From: Takashimella koratensis
Lineage: Eukaryota > Basidiomycota > Tremellomycetes > Trichosporonales > Tetragoniomycetaceae
Direction of reading: 5' to 3'
Assembly (NCBI GenBank): GCA_003116875.1
Contig: BCKT01000005.1
Coordinates: forward strand, 186,001-250,000
DNA length: 64,000 nucleotides
Position 1 is the stretch's first letter; each line of letters begins with the position of its first letter. The translations under genes were made by a program, and so were the position numbers. This document shows positions 1 to 10,540 of the stretch, piece by piece. The notes under the pieces were generated by a model. The model was not told where the DNA came from and did not search any database. It was given only the letters and a program-made list of their open reading frames with translations.

Positions 1-354
1 TTCCTCCTCGTCCAGCATGCCCAGGAACGGGCAGTTGTCTTCCACCTCGTGATCGAGCAACGTGAACACTCGGGGAAACTTTCCAACGTAAGGGTTCTTA
101 AGGTCCACTCCGCGCTCCCCACCGACTATGACGTGGCGATAGATGTATCGATATGCTGAGTCGGTCCAGGTTTTCGACACCCGCGCACAGGCGAGGAGGG
201 TGCGGTATTCCGGGGTTTTGTGATCAAAGGTCGCAAAGTTGGATAAGACGTTGAACAGGATATCGGGATTGAGTAGAGGGTGAGGGCGATTGGAGGTGCT
301 GCTGACAGGCGTCGTAGAGGGGGTCATGTATGCCGGTGGTGCGGAGGTGGACAT
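1..354 (-). CDS. F-box-like array member 1 (3' end cut by window edge)
   Basis: The 5' exon of a member of the F-box-like family that fills this region. From the ATG at 352-354 it reads MSTSAPPAYM, then an F-box-like segment (HPLLNPDILFNVLSNFATFD, then a CARVSKTW core and IYRHVIV), then the family signature FPRVFTLLDHEVEDNCPF. By analogy with members 2-7, this exon should be followed by a short phase-0 intron and a C-terminal exon, both lying left of position 1. F-box proteins normally bind Skp1 and present substrates to an SCF ubiquitin ligase; that role is inferred from the fold-like motif only. Confidence 0.75.
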   Translation of the reverse strand, partial: MSTSAPPAYMTPSTTPVSSTSNRPHPLLNPDILFNVLSNFATFDHKTPEYRTLLACARVSKTWTDSAYRYIYRHVIVGGERGVDLKNPYVGKFPRVFTLLDHEVEDNCPFLGMLDEEE

Positions 355-629
355 GGTGAAGATGAGTGATGATGAGGAAGAGAAAACGGTGCGACGGTGA
401 TGAGCGATGGTGGGCTGAGCACGTCGTTTTGGCTGCCACTTGAGATGGTCGTGGCTGTTTTGCCAACTACCTCGCTTCAAATTCATCTACACGATCTACC
501 AAAACGTACTATCTGGCCGTCATGCTGCTTCGATCCCTCCAGTCTTGTTCCCGGCTGAGAGGGTGATATTCTAAACACTCAAGACTGTACAGCACTCATT
601 CACTGTTCGTTTTGTATCTGCCCAGCGCA

Positions 630-1838
630 CTATTCTACCAATTCCTCAAGCAACCCTCCTGCCAAGTGAAACTCGAGAAGGGAGTCAAGCGTCATCTTCT
701 TCTCCATGCACCCACCGATGCTAACCTGTTCCCTCAAATACCCCAACTTCTCATCGCGTGTGAAGACCTGTCCTTCCCCTTCTTCGTATCTTCCAACTTT
801 CTCCAGCCACTCTACAACGATCGTCACCCACATGATCTCGCGGAAAGACGGATCCTCGAGGAGGGGAGAGTCGAACAAGATAAGAGCGGGGGGCTCATAT
901 CTGGGTTCACGCTGGCTTTCCGCATCCAACGCAGCACCGGTGAGAAGGGCTTTCGCGAGGGCCACCCGTTCGCCAAAGTCGAGACCGAAGTCGGGATCCT
1001 CAGGCTCCGACTCAATATCTTGCGCCGATCCGTGCATCTCGCGACACTCGTTGTAAAGAACGGGTGAGAGGACGAAACGACGATTGGGCGCAAGCCTCAT
1101 GGCATGAAACAACCATTCGACCTGCTTTGAAGCTATCTCGAGATTTGAACCAAGCACAAAGGTGAAGGCGAAGACCCTCTCGAAAAGCTCGACGGTCTCG
1201 TTTTCATCGGGGTATGAGGTTTTGACCTGATTCGTCTTGTTACCAAAGCCGACGTACGCAATGAGTTGTAAGGGGACGAGATAGCGCAATGCTCTACAAT
1301 CGCGGTAGAGTCTGATGATATCGGTACCGCGCAGGATCAGGCTGTGGACCGCTGGGAGCAGATGTTCCTAACCAGAGGGGATGAGTTCTTCTTTCGATTC
1401 CGAAATCCACAAACTTACGCTCTCGGAAATCAAATCTTTGAGAGGGCATGTATCCTCATCGTGGTCGTGTACAGTCAAAACGCGGGCGTACTTCGTGGTA
1501 AGGCGTGTCTGTACATGGGCGATGGGATCGGTGATTTCATTCGAAGGGGAAATGTTTTCGTCCTTGCCCAGGTTTACAAGCCTGACGCTCCGATCGCCAT
1601 CTCGGACCACAACGTGGCGATAGACAAACTTGTTGCTCGCCTCGTTCCATGGTCGAGAAACGCGAGAGAAACGAACCAAGTCGGCGTAATTGGGATGAGA
1701 GTGATCAAGCGTCGAAGCGAAGTTTTGAAAGACGTATGTGAGAATATCGGTGTTGGTCAAGGGATGCACTCTGTCCGGGGAGACTGGATGGGTAGTGGGG
1801 ACCCAGTATGGGGGCAAGGGAATAGGGGGCTCGGACAT
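630..1838 (-). CDS. F-box-like array member 2
   Basis: Two exons, 1419-1838 and 630-1367, separated by a 51-nt GTAAGT...TTAG intron in phase 0; about 385 residues. Residues ~25-80 form the F-box-like segment (HPLTNTDILTYVFQNF, then FSRVSRPWNEASNKFVYRHVVV). The signature ARVLTVHDHDEDTCPL follows, and exon 2 opens with AVHSLILRGTD. A strand AFTFVLGSN precedes an acidic C-terminal half that ends in LEELVE. Exon 2 shares QLIAYVGFG with member 3, so these two are close paralogs. I chose the ATG at 1838 (MSEPPIPLPP) because upstream in-frame residues are low-complexity and 5'UTR-like. Function is inferred from the F-box-like motif alone. Confidence 0.8.
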
Positions 1839-2190
1839 CGTTAGTCGTGTAGGTGAAGAGGAGGTGAGGGATGTTGCAAAGGCCGAAGTGGGAGGTGAAA
1901 AACTGTGATGGGTTGAGACTCGGGGAGCCGGCCTCACGATCACTGCACTGATCGCTCAACCACCACATACATCATGTGGCGTGTCACGACTTGGCATCCC
2001 ACAGTCGTCCCGGAGGCTATTCTACCCGCTGAGGTCAAGCGTCGCCGTCAACCTCATGGAGGCCGGATGTGGCATCGCTTGGTTCAAAGTGGGATGTCAC
2101 AAGTCCCACAACACCGACTCACTTGCATTGAACTTGCCAAGCCGCACATCAATGTGTGCGCCAGAATCATAACCTCACAGGACCATGCAT
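1839..2190. other. Intergenic spacer between members 2 and 3
   Basis: About 350 bp with no coding signal that matches the array family and no repeat or RNA gene that I can recognise. It holds the promoter of member 2 and the 3' end of member 3. Confidence 0.4.
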
Positions 2191-3484
2191 TCATTCAAGC
2201 TTTAGAATAGGAAACTCAGTCCAAAAATAGTTGATGAGCGAGTCGAGGTTCAACTCCTCTTCTTGCTTCAAACGCAAATCGACCTGATCAAAGAGATTAT
2301 TAAGATGATCGTTCTCGGTCAAACTATTGATATCTTCGCCTTCCTCCTTGGCTACAGCCTCCACCTTCTTCTTGTAAAGCTTATAGATGATTTCCCACAG
2401 CAGTTCTTGAACACCGTGAGTGGGAGTATCGTTGGAGAAAATGGGCGAGTCGAAGTAAATCCGCGCAGGAACCGGAAGATGCGGTACGGGTGATGGGTCG
2501 ATGTCTCCAATCGCTGTGCTGAGAAGCATCTCTGCCAGGATGATGACGTCGTCAATCTTGAGAGGATATGCCTGCTCCCGAGAATTAGCCGCGGAAGTTT
2601 GGGTCGAAGGTTTGGGCCGGTCTACCGCTTGGTGCGTAAGAGGGGAGAGAACAAAGCGAAGGACGGGGTCGAACTCTTCGTGTGTACCATTCAACACCCA
2701 TTGAACTTCTTTCGAAGCTTTCCGGAAATTAGGACCCAGCACGAATACGATTGCCTCGCAGAACCAAAACAGACAATGCGGGTTATATCCGTCACCCCCG
2801 TTTTGTAACTGTTCGTCGATATCGCCGAAGCCGACATAGGCAATCAGCTGCTTAGTTTGGATGACTCTGTACGCGCCGCAGTTGGATCGCAGGTGCAAAG
2901 CTCCCGGTGCTCGAAGAATAAGAGTGTGTATGTTCGGGTACCTAGGCTAGTAGCTGAGATTCAGATCGCTTTTCTACGTTTAAGACATTCGTACTTACCT
3001 GTACCTCAAAGTACGTCTCGCAGCACATATCATAGAATGGACAGTCGTCTTCGTCATGATCATGGACGGTGACAACTCGAACATACTTGTCGAAAAACGT
3101 GGGGCTCGAGGAGCAGATCGAGTCACCCTCCACATCGCTGTCGGTGGGATCATTGTCGCCGTCCTCATTGTTGCGCTGGCTGTTGGCGATGTGGACGATG
3201 CAGGGATCCGCCGAGTACGATTTCTCGAGGTCGAAATGTCTACCGTCTCCCCGGACGACAACGTGCCGATAGATTAAGGGGGTCACCGCCTTGTTCCAAG
3301 TTCGAGAGACGCGGGAAAACTTGACGAGATCGACGTAATCAGGATGGGAATGGTCGAGGGTGGAGGTAAAATGGTGGAAGATGACGGAGAGGATCTCGGG
3401 GCTGGTCAACGGATGCGCTCGGTCTGACGGAACGGGATTCGTTGGCGGGGTCATGTATGGCGGGGTGTCTGTGGGTGTGGACAT
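2191..3484 (-). CDS. F-box-like array member 3
   Basis: Two exons, 2999-3484 and 2191-2946, with a 52-nt intron (CAG|GTAAGT ... TAG|CCT) in phase 0; about 413 residues. The N-terminus MSTPTDTPPYM resembles member 1. The F-box-like segment (HPLTSPEILSVIFHHF, then VKFSRVSRTWNKAVTPLIYRH) is followed by a longer acidic insert than in the other members, and then VRVVTVHDHDEDDCPF. Exon 2 begins with PNIHTLILRAPGALHL and shares QLIAYVGFGD with member 2. It ends in PILKLE with no K-W-W. The gene looks intact. A GA-rich tract lies just upstream of the start. Confidence 0.8.
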
Positions 3485-3999
3485 GGTGGTGATTGATGGA
3501 AAAGAGATAGAGAAAGAGAGAGAGAGAGACGATGAGGTGAGAAGAGGGGACAATTGCCTGGTCTGTGCAGTCACCGCCAAAGGACCCACTCGGGCCACCG
3601 GGCATGCCATCATTATTGATCGGCCGACAGTGTTCGGATCCGAGGATGGGCTGACTACGCCCGGCTCCCTTCACTCATATATCGAAGACCATGCTTCTGC
3701 GTCGCATGACTTACCACCCTACCACCACTTCTCCAGCATCGCGTCTAGCGTGAGCTGGTCCGGCGCAGGCTCGACCCAGCTGATATTCCCCGCCGACAAA
3801 GCTCATGACGGGTGCTAGGCAGACAATTTTGAACGCGAAGCTTGAGTTGTAGTCGGAGAGAGGTCATGCTGTGCTCAATCGCATGCCACTTCGGTTGCTT
3901 TTTCTACAATGGTTTCGCATTTCAGACATGAATGATCTAATCAAAGTTCTCGGATTCCAATGATTGATGTCAGAAATCAGCTACGAGCTCTTGAAAAGT
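3485..3999. other. Intergenic spacer between members 3 and 4
   Basis: About 515 bp. It contains a short GA dinucleotide run near 3510-3530, immediately upstream of member 3. I see no further gene or RNA in it. Confidence 0.4.
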
Positions 4000-5097
4000 C
4001 TACCACCACTCCGCCAGGATCTCGTCCACTGCGAGGACTTTCGGCTCAAGCGGAGCCAAGGTGACGCGGGTCGAACAGTCGGAGATTCTAGCTCGCACTT
4101 GCTCACTGCTGTACCTCCCCACCTCTGTTTCCAGCCGCCTCGTCCACACTTCCTCAATTGGAAGACCTAACATGTTCACGAGACGATGCCGCCACCATTC
4201 CTTCCCATCATCATCCGTCTTCGTAAACAGATGACAGAGTAGCTGGACTTTGCGAAACTTGGACTCGTCGTCGACCTCGCTGTCAATCTTGCTCGACATG
4301 CCGCTGACGACGAGTCGAGCGATGTTCCCGAAGTTGTGAGGAGTGGGAGGAAGTTCAATCTCGCCGCTATGGGAGTAGAACGTTTGGTCGAGAATGTAGC
4401 GAACGTCCAACGCCGCTGGAGTGCTGCAGAGCACCAGAAACGACGTAATCCACTCCTCGCGGAGATTCGGCCCAACTTGGAACGTCACGGCTTTCAATTG
4501 CTGGAGTATCGGGGTGTTCATGAATGAGTGGTGCAAGTTGAGACCATCCTCAGTGAGGAGATCACCTTGGACGACGAGGTGTCGAAGTGAGGAGAGGTAG
4601 TGTGAAAGAAGACGGGATCGCATTGCGTGGACTGCAAAGTCGACGTGCTTGGTTCGCCGGAGCACGAAGGATGACCGTTTCCACCGACCCAAATGGCTGA
4701 TCATCATGCAGGGTTAGCTCTAATTTCATCTTTGCCCTCTCCGGGATTGAGAACTCACAAGGTCTTGATCATTTAATATCGCAGTCCACGGACAGAGTGC
4801 CTCGTCATGCAACTCGATGGTTACAACGCGGGCAATCCTAGCCTTTTCGGATACGACGTCAACCCCACCTTTCCCATTCCCGCGGACAATGATGTGGCGA
4901 TAGATGTATCGACTAGCTGCATCGTTCCAGGCTCGAGAAACGAGTGCGAAGTTGAGCAAGTCTTTGTAGCGATCGTCGCCGTGATCAAAGGTCGCAAAAC
5001 TGTCGAAGATAAGATAGAGGAGGTCAGGATTGGTGACGGGGGTTGTCGAAGACTCCGAGGACGCTGGGGATGAGAGAGCGGACGAGGTCAAGTTCAT
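4000..5097 (-). pseudogene. F-box-like array member 4, frameshifted in exon 2
   Basis: Exon 1 runs from the ATG at 5097 and carries PVTNPDLLYLIFDSFATFD, FALVSRAWNDAASRYIYRH and the signature ARVVTIELHDEALCPW. A donor CTT|GTGAGT and an intron of about 63 nt with a CTAAC branch site lead to exon 2. Exon 2 starts in frame as SVETVILRAPANQ, but the rest of the conserved protein (LRHLVVQGD, then VTFQVGPN, ending EILAEWW) is in another frame. The shift lies near 4640-4665, where paralogs 5 and 6 have extra residues, so a small out-of-frame deletion is likely. The terminal E-W-W matches the K-W-W ending of neighbours 5-7. Without the shift the protein would be about 350 residues. A TCACGTGACT box lies about 115 bp upstream of the ATG. 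Confidence 0.7.
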
Positions 5098-5209
5098 GGT
5101 GGGCGAGATGTAGCCGAGTCGAGCTTGCCTGACGGATAATGATGAAGGTGATGATAGTGACAGTGGTTGATGCAGCGATCAACATGCCACCCCGTCCTTT
5201 GTCCCAGCC

Positions 5210-5217
5210 TCACGTGA
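5210..5217. promoter_or_regulatory. TCACGTGA palindrome upstream of member 4
   Basis: An eight-base palindrome followed by CT, about 115 bp upstream of the ATG of member 4 and just beyond the 3' end of member 5. CACGTG is the core site of bHLH factors (Cbf1/Tye7/Pho4 type). Regulation by such a factor is inference. Confidence 0.4.
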
Positions 5218-5254
5218 CTCTGTCCTTACATTGCCAGCTATCTACAACTACCTA

Positions 5255-6333
5255 CTACCACTTGGCCAACAGCGAGTCCATTCCCATAGGTATCGTTGCT
5301 TGGCGTACATATCTGACTCGAGACCGCCAATCAAATGCTCTAGCTCGAGCTGCCACGCTACTGTACTTGTTGACCTCCCTCGTGAGCCTGCTTTCCCATT
5401 CTTCCTGTATCTCGCCATCAAATTCGGGTACGACAAGGTTCCGGCCGCGCGCCTCCCACGGAAGAAATTTCGACCAGACGACCGTGACATGGCGGAATGA
5501 AGTGGCCTCATCCACCTCCAACGGTAGGGAGGTTGACATACCCAAAGAAACCAACGTGGTGACTCGGCCGAGCAACAACTCCGACAATGTGTTGCCTTCC
5601 AAAATATAGCGAATGTTGGCAGTGTCGGGCACTTTGCGCAGCATCAAGATCGACGACTCTGCATCGTCTTGTTGATTTGATCCAATCACAAAAGTGACGA
5701 ATTTGAGCGAATTGCTGATGTTAGGACGCAAGAAAATTTTCCAGAATTGTAGATCGCCCGGATAGATACAGCCAGCCTGAATGATGAGGTGTTGGACGTT
5801 GGGAAAGCGGGATGGGAAGTTGATGAGGTGAAGTATGACGTGTACGTTCATGTACCAGCTCTGTCCGGAAAGCGTGTCGCGGGACTTGGGAGGGCGAAGA
5901 ACGACTGTGTGAACACTTGAAAACTCCTGAATACAGGCTCGTCAGCATTCAGGACTGCAAGGGAAGCGCTCACCAGCTCGACACCGATCAATGAAATAGC
6001 CGGGCAATGCCTATCTTGTTGGAGCTCCAACGTCACCACCCTCGTGTTGACGAGGTGGGGAGAGTCGAAACTCACCCCGGCATGCACTGTCCCGTGGAGA
6101 ATAATGTGTCGATAGATGTATCGATTGGCGGCATCGTTCCAAGGACGAGAGACGCGAGCAAAAGTCATCAAGTCTTTAAAGCGAGAATCATGGTGATCGA
6201 GCGTCGCAAAGTTGGCAAAAATGAGGTAGAGCAGGTCGGGATCGGTCACCGGGGAAGCGAGTGAGGTAGGGTGTGTGATGGAGTTGGGAAGCTTGCCGAT
6301 GAGAGGCTCGACAGCGGCGGAGGTTGGGTCCAT
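5255..6333 (-). CDS. F-box-like array member 5
   Basis: Two exons, 5974-6333 and 5255-5926, joined across a 47-nt phase-0 intron (CTG|GTGAGC ... TTCAG|GAG); about 343 residues. F-box-like segment: SPVTDPDLLYLIFANF, then FARVSRPWNDAANRYIYRH. The signature is TRVVTLELQQDRHCPA. Exon 2 reads SSVHTVVLRPPKSRD, then a VQHLIIQAG strand and VTFVIGSNQ, and ends in SLLAKW. An in-frame ATG 57 nt further upstream (6390) is possible, but 6333 (MDPTSAAVEP) fits the family better. The gene looks intact and is closest to members 4 and 6. Confidence 0.82.
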
Positions 6334-6412
6334 GGCGTCGTCAACAAGTTGGATGATGAGAGAGGCAGTTGCGACATGATGCGGTCTCAAAGATGGTACA
6401 TACGCCCAACCC

Positions 6413-6420
6413 TCACGTGA
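6413..6420. promoter_or_regulatory. TCACGTGA palindrome upstream of member 5
   Basis: The same eight-base palindrome followed by CT as upstream of member 4, here about 80 bp upstream of the member 5 start. The matching position in two adjacent paralogs suggests either a shared promoter element or a recent duplication. Confidence 0.4.
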
Positions 6421-6482
6421 CTTCTGCCACCAGAGACTCGCATATGTACAACTATCAGATCCTAATCACTATCGACTCGCAA

Positions 6483-7554
6483 CTACCACCACTTTGCCAA
6501 CAGCGGCTCCGTCTCCAAGAGGTCTGGCTCGGGGCATACAAACACAACGTGGGACGCCCAATCAGCTGCCCATGCCCGCGACTCGTCACTGCTGAACTGA
6601 GCACTGTCAAGGCGTATCGCCCACAATCGCTCCAATTCTCTCGCCAGATCAATCAACAAGCCGTCACTGCTTCGTTCTTCCCGTGTGATCGTACGGGGAA
6701 AGAGGCACCAAGCGAGCTGGACTTGACGGAGCTCGGTGGTTTCGTCGATCGCCCTGGTCGGCACGCTGGTTGAGACTGTCGACAGTACCAGCTTCGCAAT
6801 CTGCTCGATGTCTGCGCGAGTGGGTAGCCTGGGGAGTGATGGGGGAACTGGCATATCCAGGATGTATCGAACGGTAGCGGTTTTGGGGATTATGCGAAGC
6901 ATCACGAACGCGGCGGCCAATCCGTTCTGCAGATCTGGTCCAAGGGAGAATGAGATCGCTTTGAGTGATTTGGGAAAGTTACCTCGCATCATAGGCGACG
7001 CCATATTGGTGTCTTCGTGTTTGACGAAACCAGGTTGAACGACGAGGTGACGGACGTTTGGTAGACGGGTCGAGAAGAGACAGCCGTTGAGGGTGTGGAT
7101 GATGCTGTTGATGTCCCTGCCTCGGTCGCGAACGCCAGAGGCAGTAGCGCGAGATTTTGGAGGGCGAAGAATGACAGTGTGGACACTTGGTAGGTCCTGC
7201 AAGAAGTTGGATCAGCTGGGATCAAAGTCCTATACTCACTGGTGAGTTTGACAATTCGGCGCCGGGGCAGTCGGGATACCCGTGCCGCTCCAAAGTCAAC
7301 ACCCTCGCGATTGCCACGCGAATAGACTCCAGATTCATACCTCCCTCTCCCTTGCCTCGAACAATCACATGGCGATAGATGTATCGATTCGCGGCGACGT
7401 TCCAGGCTCGAGAAACGCGGGCAAAGCGCAAGAGATCGCGGTATCGGGGATCGCCGTGATCGAAGGTTGCAAAGTTGTTGAAGATGACAAAGAGCAGGTC
7501 GGGGTCGGTCACGGGAGATGCGGCGGAGATGGGGTCGGAGGTAGATGTGGACAT
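6483..7554 (-). CDS. F-box-like array member 6
   Basis: Two exons, 7240-7554 and 6483-7196, with a 43-nt phase-0 intron (CCA|GTGAGT ... TTGCAG|GAC); about 342 residues. Residues ~12-65 are the F-box-like segment (SPVTDPDLLFVIFNNFATFD, then FARVSRAWNVAANRYIYRH). The signature is ARVLTLERHGYPDCPG. Exon 2 has SVHTVILRPPKSRA, VRHLVVQPG and AISFSLGPD, and ends in EPLLAKWW, the clearest example of the K-W-W C-terminus. The start at MSTSTSDP matches members 1 and 3. The gene appears intact. Confidence 0.85.
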
Positions 7555-7713
7555 GATGGTTAGGGGAATGGTCAAGTTGTGTATGTCGGAGATGTTGGAG
7601 AGTGGAAGAGGCAGTTGCACCGCTTTGCCCAGACAAACCTGTGTTTGGCGTTTCAGAATTCCAAATCGGCTATGGTGCACAGTGATTTTTCCTTCACAGC
7701 GCCACGCTGCCAA

Positions 7714-8791
7714 CTACCACCACTTGGTCGACGCAAACTCCATGGTCAACTCCTCTTCCTTGCAGCCAACTATCTCGATCCGCTCCCATGCCTCGTATTC
7801 GGTATCTTTGACAGGTTCGATGGTGTCGGGTACTTCGCCCAGTGCCTTGGGGCGGACTATCCCCCAGTAGAAAGGTGGAATGTTGGCGTGAACAAGAGGC
7901 GATACGTCAGGCAATATGTATGGCGAGATGAAAGTGACTTGTCGCTTTGCGTCGCAGAATAGTGTCGCGTTCATAATCATGTACGCCCATTGATTGACAT
8001 CTGTATGGATCGGGAGGTAAGTCTGTTGCGCAGAAGAAGTCCAGAGTCGAGATGGAGCTTCTGGCCGCTGTTGGAAATGGAAATCGCGAGGTGCTTGCAA
8101 GAACGGGCGAATGAATCGAACAGGAACGGAAGACGGTATATCGCTGAGCACCGCTTCACAATGTTTGGGGGTGCGTCTGGGTGATTCACCACGACCAAGT
8201 CGAACAGTGACTCCTTGGAGATGGCTCCAGGTCGACGGACGACCGTTGGACCATGAACTTTGCCATCCCCCATTGCCGTCGAGGTTCCAAACAAGATGTC
8301 GAAGTCCGGTCAGCTGCTCGTAGAGCAGACACTGGTCCGCACGATGAGGTAGGAGGTCCCCGAGACTTCTAGAAGGGTGGAGAATGAGTGTGTGGATGTT
8401 GGCAAGTTCGGGCTGGGTTTCTTAGTGCAATGAGATCCTGATATGTTCCGGGAAAACTCACCACGCTACGACCCTTCAGCATCAACCGCTTGACCTGGCA
8501 ATGGACTCCGTCGTGGTCGTATACAGAAAGAACCCTGGCATAGGTCATGTAGAGCGAATTAAGGTCGGTCTCACACCTGCCGTCTAGTATGATATGGCGA
8601 TAGATGTATCGGTTGGCGGCATCGTTCCATGCTTTTGAAACACGAGAAAAGCGGACGAGGTCGTGGTGGGTGGGAGATTGATGATCGAGGGTGGCAAAGT
8701 TGCCGAAGATGACGAATAGGATATCGGGATCGGTGATTGGGGAAGCGGAATGCTTAGCAGGGGGGGTAGAGAGGCTCATGCTGGGTGACAT
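7714..8791 (-). CDS. F-box-like array member 7
   Basis: Two exons, 8462-8791 and 7714-8412, with a 49-nt phase-0 intron (GTG|GTGAGT ... CCCAG|CCC); about 342 residues. F-box-like segment: SPITDPDILFVIFGNF, then FSRVSKAWNDAANRYIYRH. The signature is ARVLSVYDHDGVHCQV. Exon 2 reads ELANIHTLILHPSRS, LRHLVWNLD and QGVTVRLGRGE, then a conserved ISPYILPDVSPLVHANIP block shared with members 8 and 9. It ends in FASTKWW. Either of two nearby ATGs (8791 or 8779) could be used. Intact. Confidence 0.82.
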
Positions 8792-8904
8792 GTGGGGGAG
8801 TATAGTACGACAAGGATAGCCAGATGATGTTGCACCGCTTTGAGACCTTTGGATTCGGCGATGAGATTGCTATGATACGCCCTTATCTATTCTAGCAATC
8901 ACCA

Positions 8905-9977
8905 TCACTTGTCCACTACCGACTCCCGAGTCAACGCTGCGTCCTCCAACCCTCCTAGGGTGATCTTTCGGTACGAAGCGACAGTACCTCTCAGCTCAGA
9001 GATTACCACCTCGACGCCTAACCATTTCAACCGAAGGCACCATGGTACTGGCGTCGTTGGGTATTTTGCCCAAACCAGTCGTGCAAAGTCGGGTAGAATC
9101 ATCGGAGAGAGCAGAGTGACGTCGCGTTTAGGCTGGTCGAGGGGGTTGAGGCTGTCCCTTCGCGGTTGGCAGAGCTGGACTGCCATCTCCAATAGCGCAG
9201 ACCAGCCGTAGAGGTCGTTACCGGTAGGCAAATACGTCCACCGCCCTTGCCCCCCCCTGTTTCTGCACCCAAATTTGTTTCCGAACTTCACCGAGGTCGT
9301 CTGTTGCCTTCTCAAGGAATGGGAGGAAGAACCTCACCGGCGCGCTGTGAGGCACATCAAGCAGGGTAGCTTGGAGCTTCTGAAGTTCGAAGACATTGTT
9401 GGATCCAAGAACGATCGTGACCGCTTCAATGAACCGCCAGACTGGAGGACGACGCTTGAATCTAATCGTACCCCGGTCTTCGAATTTGTCAAGGTAGACG
9501 ACCAAGTGAGGAAGATCTTGAATAGAGTGGTAGGCGGCGCAGACGGCGCCGTGGGGAAGAATGTCATCGGGAGTGCCGGTGGGTTGGAGAACAAGGGTCT
9601 GGAAGTTGGTGGGCATGGCCTGGAGGCTATCAGCTAAACGATCAGGAGTGGGACGAACCGGAGTTTGACCTTGCCGTATCTGCTGCGCAAGACGGCAATG
9701 TTCCTCGTCATGGCTGTAGACTGAAATGACCCTTGGTCAAGCCCATGACTGGCGACGTGAGATCGTTCTTACCTTGAGTGCCAACGACGACATGAGGGTA
9801 GATGAGCCCGCTCACGACCGCACGCCAGAGCCTTGACACGCCTGAACATCGGACAAGGTCACGATATCTTGGGTCGTCGTGGTCGAGGGTCGCAAAGTGG
9901 CCAATGATCTGAAATACCAGCTCCGTCACGGTCGCTGGGGATACAGGCGACATTGGGTGCGGGATTGGGCTTGACAT
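8905..9977 (-). pseudogene. F-box-like array member 8, multiply disrupted
   Basis: The ATG at 9977 opens an F-box-like segment (SPATVTELVFQIIGHFATLD, then CSGVSRLWRAVVSGLIYPHV). Three lesions follow. First, a one-base shift near 9735 separates DLTSPVMGLT from the signature RVISVYSHDEEHCRL. A GTAAGA...TTTCAG segment at 9721-9772 (52 nt) would splice around it in frame as an extra intron absent from paralogs. Second, an eight-C run at 9250-9257 coincides with another shift, after which the conserved LPTGNDLYGW and LLSPMILPDFARLVWA blocks continue. Third, the terminal K-W-W codons read K-stop-W. It is closest to member 7. Sequencing indels cannot be excluded for the second lesion. Confidence 0.7.
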
Positions 9978-10095
9978 GGTAGATGCGTTGTAGTCTAGTT
10001 GGAGGTGGGCGCAAAAAAGTCAGTGCGGACCGGATCTGGAACCTTAACCCCTGCATGTCACATTCACGGTAAAGCGGCTGCGCTGTTATTTGCTG

Positions 10096-10462
10096 TCACC
10101 ACCACTTGGCCACCATCCAGCCCCAAGTCAAATCCTCCTCTTCACGTCCTATAAATTTGACCTGCTCCCACAATTACTTCTTCCCCGGACGTGCTATCCC
10201 AGTTGGTTCCTCTCCCAGCCATTTCTTCTGAAAGTGGTCCGAGACAAAGGGGATCGGGATGCTCGTTAGGCACATTAAGGCGATATCGGGCAACGCAAGA
10301 GGGGATACGAATGTGACGGGTCGCATAAGCGGGTAGTATCCTGGCCCAGACACTTGAACGGATGCCCCGAAGGATGTAAGGAGATATGAAGATGACCTCT
10401 CGTTTGGTGTTGTCGTCGTGCACAGGCCGAGATGAAACGACCCAGTGCCCCCTTCCGGCCAC
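10096..10462 (-). pseudogene. F-box-like array member 9, C-terminal remnant
   Basis: Only the last third of a member 7/8-like gene survives. One frame carries IFISPYILRGIRSSVWARI, the block that precedes the C-terminus in members 7 and 8. A different frame ends in EEDLTWGWMVAKWW followed by a stop at 10096-10098. At least one frameshift separates these two parts. No F-box exon is attached upstream, because member 10 begins immediately. Confidence 0.6.
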
Positions 10463-10540
10463 CGGCTAACCGGGTATGACGTAGCATTTTACCTATGCTT
10501 AATCCCTTATCAGGTCTCACCCTGCCACACCCTGACGCCA

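Noticed and set aside
9663..9698. A 36-nt GTCAAA...TTTAG intron in member 8 at the usual family site
   Set aside because: The donor is poor and the sequence is open through it; the better supported intron in this gene is 9721-9772.
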